A stretch of 64,000 bases of DNA from Acidimicrobiia bacterium (lineage in GTDB: Bacteria; Actinomycetota; Acidimicrobiia; Acidimicrobiales; Aldehydirespiratoraceae), in contig JAJEJB010000051.1 of NCBI GenBank assembly GCA_022828135.1, forward strand, positions 1-64,000, given 5' to 3'. Under the pieces are notes generated by a model. It was not told the DNA's origin, searched no databases, and worked only from the letters and a program-made list of their open reading frames with translations. The position numbers and the translations under genes were made by a program. This document shows positions 62,843 through 64,000 of the stretch, in pieces (position 1 is the stretch's first letter; each line of letters opens with the position of its first letter).

Positions 62843-64000
62843 GTGACGCTGGGTTTCGGTGATCTTGTGGCGGGGATGCGGCTTTCGGGGGTGGTGGCTG
62901 ACGGGGATGTGACGGTGGTGGCGGTGGAGGTGCACGGCGCCGGCTCGGCCACGCTCACGTACCGGACCGGTGACGGGCGCCTCGGTGACCGGGTCATGCT
63001 TGTCGACGACTTGACTGGACTGGCGGAGGTCTCCGGGCGGCGGTGGAGCTTCGACGCCGACGGCGCGATGTTCCGTTTGGCCTCCGAGGCTCGCCGGATG
63101 CGGCAGGCGCATCTTGCGGATCCGTTCGCGGCGGTGGATACGTCCAATATCGATCCGTATCCGCATCAGATCGACGCGGTCTACAACCGGCTGCTTGCCC
63201 AGAGGCCGTTGAGGTTCCTGTTGGCTGACGATCCGGGTGCGGGCAAGACGATCATGTCGGGGCTGTTGATCCGGGAGCTGGTGCTGCGCGGCGATGTGGC
63301 CCGCTGCCTGATTGTGGCTCCGGGCAGCCTGGTGGAGCAGTGGCAGGACGAGTTGTGGGAGAAGTTCGGCCTGTCGTTCGACCTGATGTCGCGGGCGGCG
63401 GTGGAGGCGTCTCGAACCGGCAACCCGTTCACTGAGAAGAACCTGCTGATCGCCCGGGTGGACCAGCTGTCGAGATCCGAGGAGCTGATGGCCAAGGTCC
63501 AGGCTTCCGACTGGGATCTCGTGATCGTGGACGAGGCCCACAAGATGTCGGCTCACCGCTACGGCGACGAGTTGCGACGCACCAAGCGGTTCGTGCTGGG
63601 GGAGACGCTGCGGGAGTGCACCCGCCATCTGCTGCTGCTGACTGCCACGCCCCACAACGGCAAGAACGAGGACTTCCTCGCCTTCATGACCCTGATCGAC
63701 CCCGAGCGCTTCGCGGGCCGGCTGCGAGACGGCAGTGGCGGCGGCTCGGGGGCAGAGACCAACGGTGACGGCCCGGCCATGCCCGATGTGAGCGACGTCA
63801 TGCGACGGCTGGTCAAGGAGAACCTGCGCACCTTCGAGGGCAAGCGCCTGTTCCCTCAGCGCCACGCTCACAGCCTCAACTTTGAGTTATCAGGACCCGA
63901 GGCCGAGTTGTACAAGGAAGTCACCGACTACGTGCGCAACGGCATGAACCGGGCGGCGCGGATGCGCGAGGAGGGCGACAAGAGCCGCGGGATCATTGTC
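62843..64000 (+). CDS. SNF2-family helicase, defence-island type (3' end missing)
   Basis: The first 386 residues of a superfamily 2 helicase that continues beyond the window. An N-terminal beta-rich domain (about 1-100; GDLVAGMRLSGVVADGDV and RRWSFDADGAMFRLASEA) precedes the ATPase: HQIDAVYNRLL, LLADDPGAGKTIMSGLLI, IVAPGSLVEQWQDEL, VIVDEAHKMSAH, LLLLTATPHNGKNEDFLAFM. The sequence resembles SNF2 helicases found next to DUF1156-type methyltransferase and DUF499 genes, and, more distantly, DISARM DrmD; both are phage-defence settings. Third codon positions use G and T more than in the rest of the window, suggesting transfer. GTG start with GCGGGGGAT upstream. Confidence 0.85.
   Translation, partial: MTLGFGDLVAGMRLSGVVADGDVTVVAVEVHGAGSATLTYRTGDGRLGDRVMLVDDLTGLAEVSGRRWSFDADGAMFRLASEARRMRQAHLADPFAAVDTSNIDPYPHQIDAVYNRLLAQRPLRFLLADDPGAGKTIMSGLLIRELVLRGDVARCLIVAPGSLVEQWQDELWEKFGLSFDLMSRAAVEASRTGNPFTEKNLLIARVDQLSRSEELMAKVQASDWDLVIVDEAHKMSAHRYGDELRRTKRFVLGETLRECTRHLLLLTATPHNGKNEDFLAFMTLIDPERFAGRLRDGSGGGSGAETNGDGPAMPDVSDVMRRLVKENLRTFEGKRLFPQRHAHSLNFELSGPEAELYKEVTDYVRNGMNRAARMREEGDKSRGIIV

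Overview
The window is 64 kb of very GC-rich DNA in which many genes start with GTG and neighbouring genes often overlap by ATGA or GTGA. It carries a complete Pup-proteasome locus (mpa/arc, dop, pup, prcB, prcA, pafA, pafB, pafC), so the organism is an actinomycete. The DUF3151, Holin-X-like and LON-domain genes, a TtuA-type thiolase next to trmI, and the lack of mycobacterial or streptomycete gene orders suggest Acidimicrobiia or a close relative; this placement is inference. No rRNA, tRNA or Cas genes were seen.

Layout. Bases 1-619 have no convincing gene but are rich in short hairpins. From 620 to 25277 lie mostly housekeeping genes: a GDPD phosphodiesterase and pyruvate kinase (divergent), acyl-CoA dehydrogenase, an SDR, DUF3151, a MobA-rhodanese fusion, RNase D, a ClC antiporter, and a minus-strand run tkt-tal-cysD-cysNC. 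These are followed by a DacB-type carboxypeptidase, a LON-domain protein, three small envelope proteins, and a ttuB-ttuA-trmI group that should modify the tRNA T-loop. A secreted trypsin-like protease and a citryl-CoA lyase/CoA-transferase pair close the region.

From 25305 to 37405 is an aromatic catabolic island. It encodes an IclR regulator, two VOC proteins (one a two-domain ring-cleaving dioxygenase), a hydroxyquinol 1,2-dioxygenase-type intradiol enzyme, a two-subunit hydroquinone 1,2-dioxygenase (HqdAB/HapCD type), maleylacetate reductase, a 3-oxoadipyl-CoA-type thiolase, and a five-gene branched-chain-type ABC importer. The genes fit hydroquinone or hydroxyquinol -> maleylacetate -> 3-oxoadipate -> succinyl-CoA plus acetyl-CoA. 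A 15-bp motif occurs in two of its promoter regions.

From 37547 to 40870 are a CoxE-like VWA protein, a carboxylesterase, a MetE-like zinc methyltransferase and a ferredoxin. From 41103 to 56912 the proteasome locus is split by a five-gene general L-amino-acid (Aap) importer with two solute-binding proteins and oversized permeases. The right end has signal peptidase I, a second GDPD, tatA/tatC, and a HelY-type RNA helicase with an RGG-repeat insertion. The last 1.2 kb is the start of a SNF2-type helicase of a kind found in phage-defence islands, preceded by a pair of 35-bp direct repeats; it is cut by the window edge.

Two features recur across the window. A dispersed intergenic repeat (eight copies at six loci) has at one site been caught up in a duplication of the dop promoter and start. 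A TANNNT -10 box 6-9 nt before the start codon marks about ten genes and suggests leaderless transcription; it was used to choose several starts.
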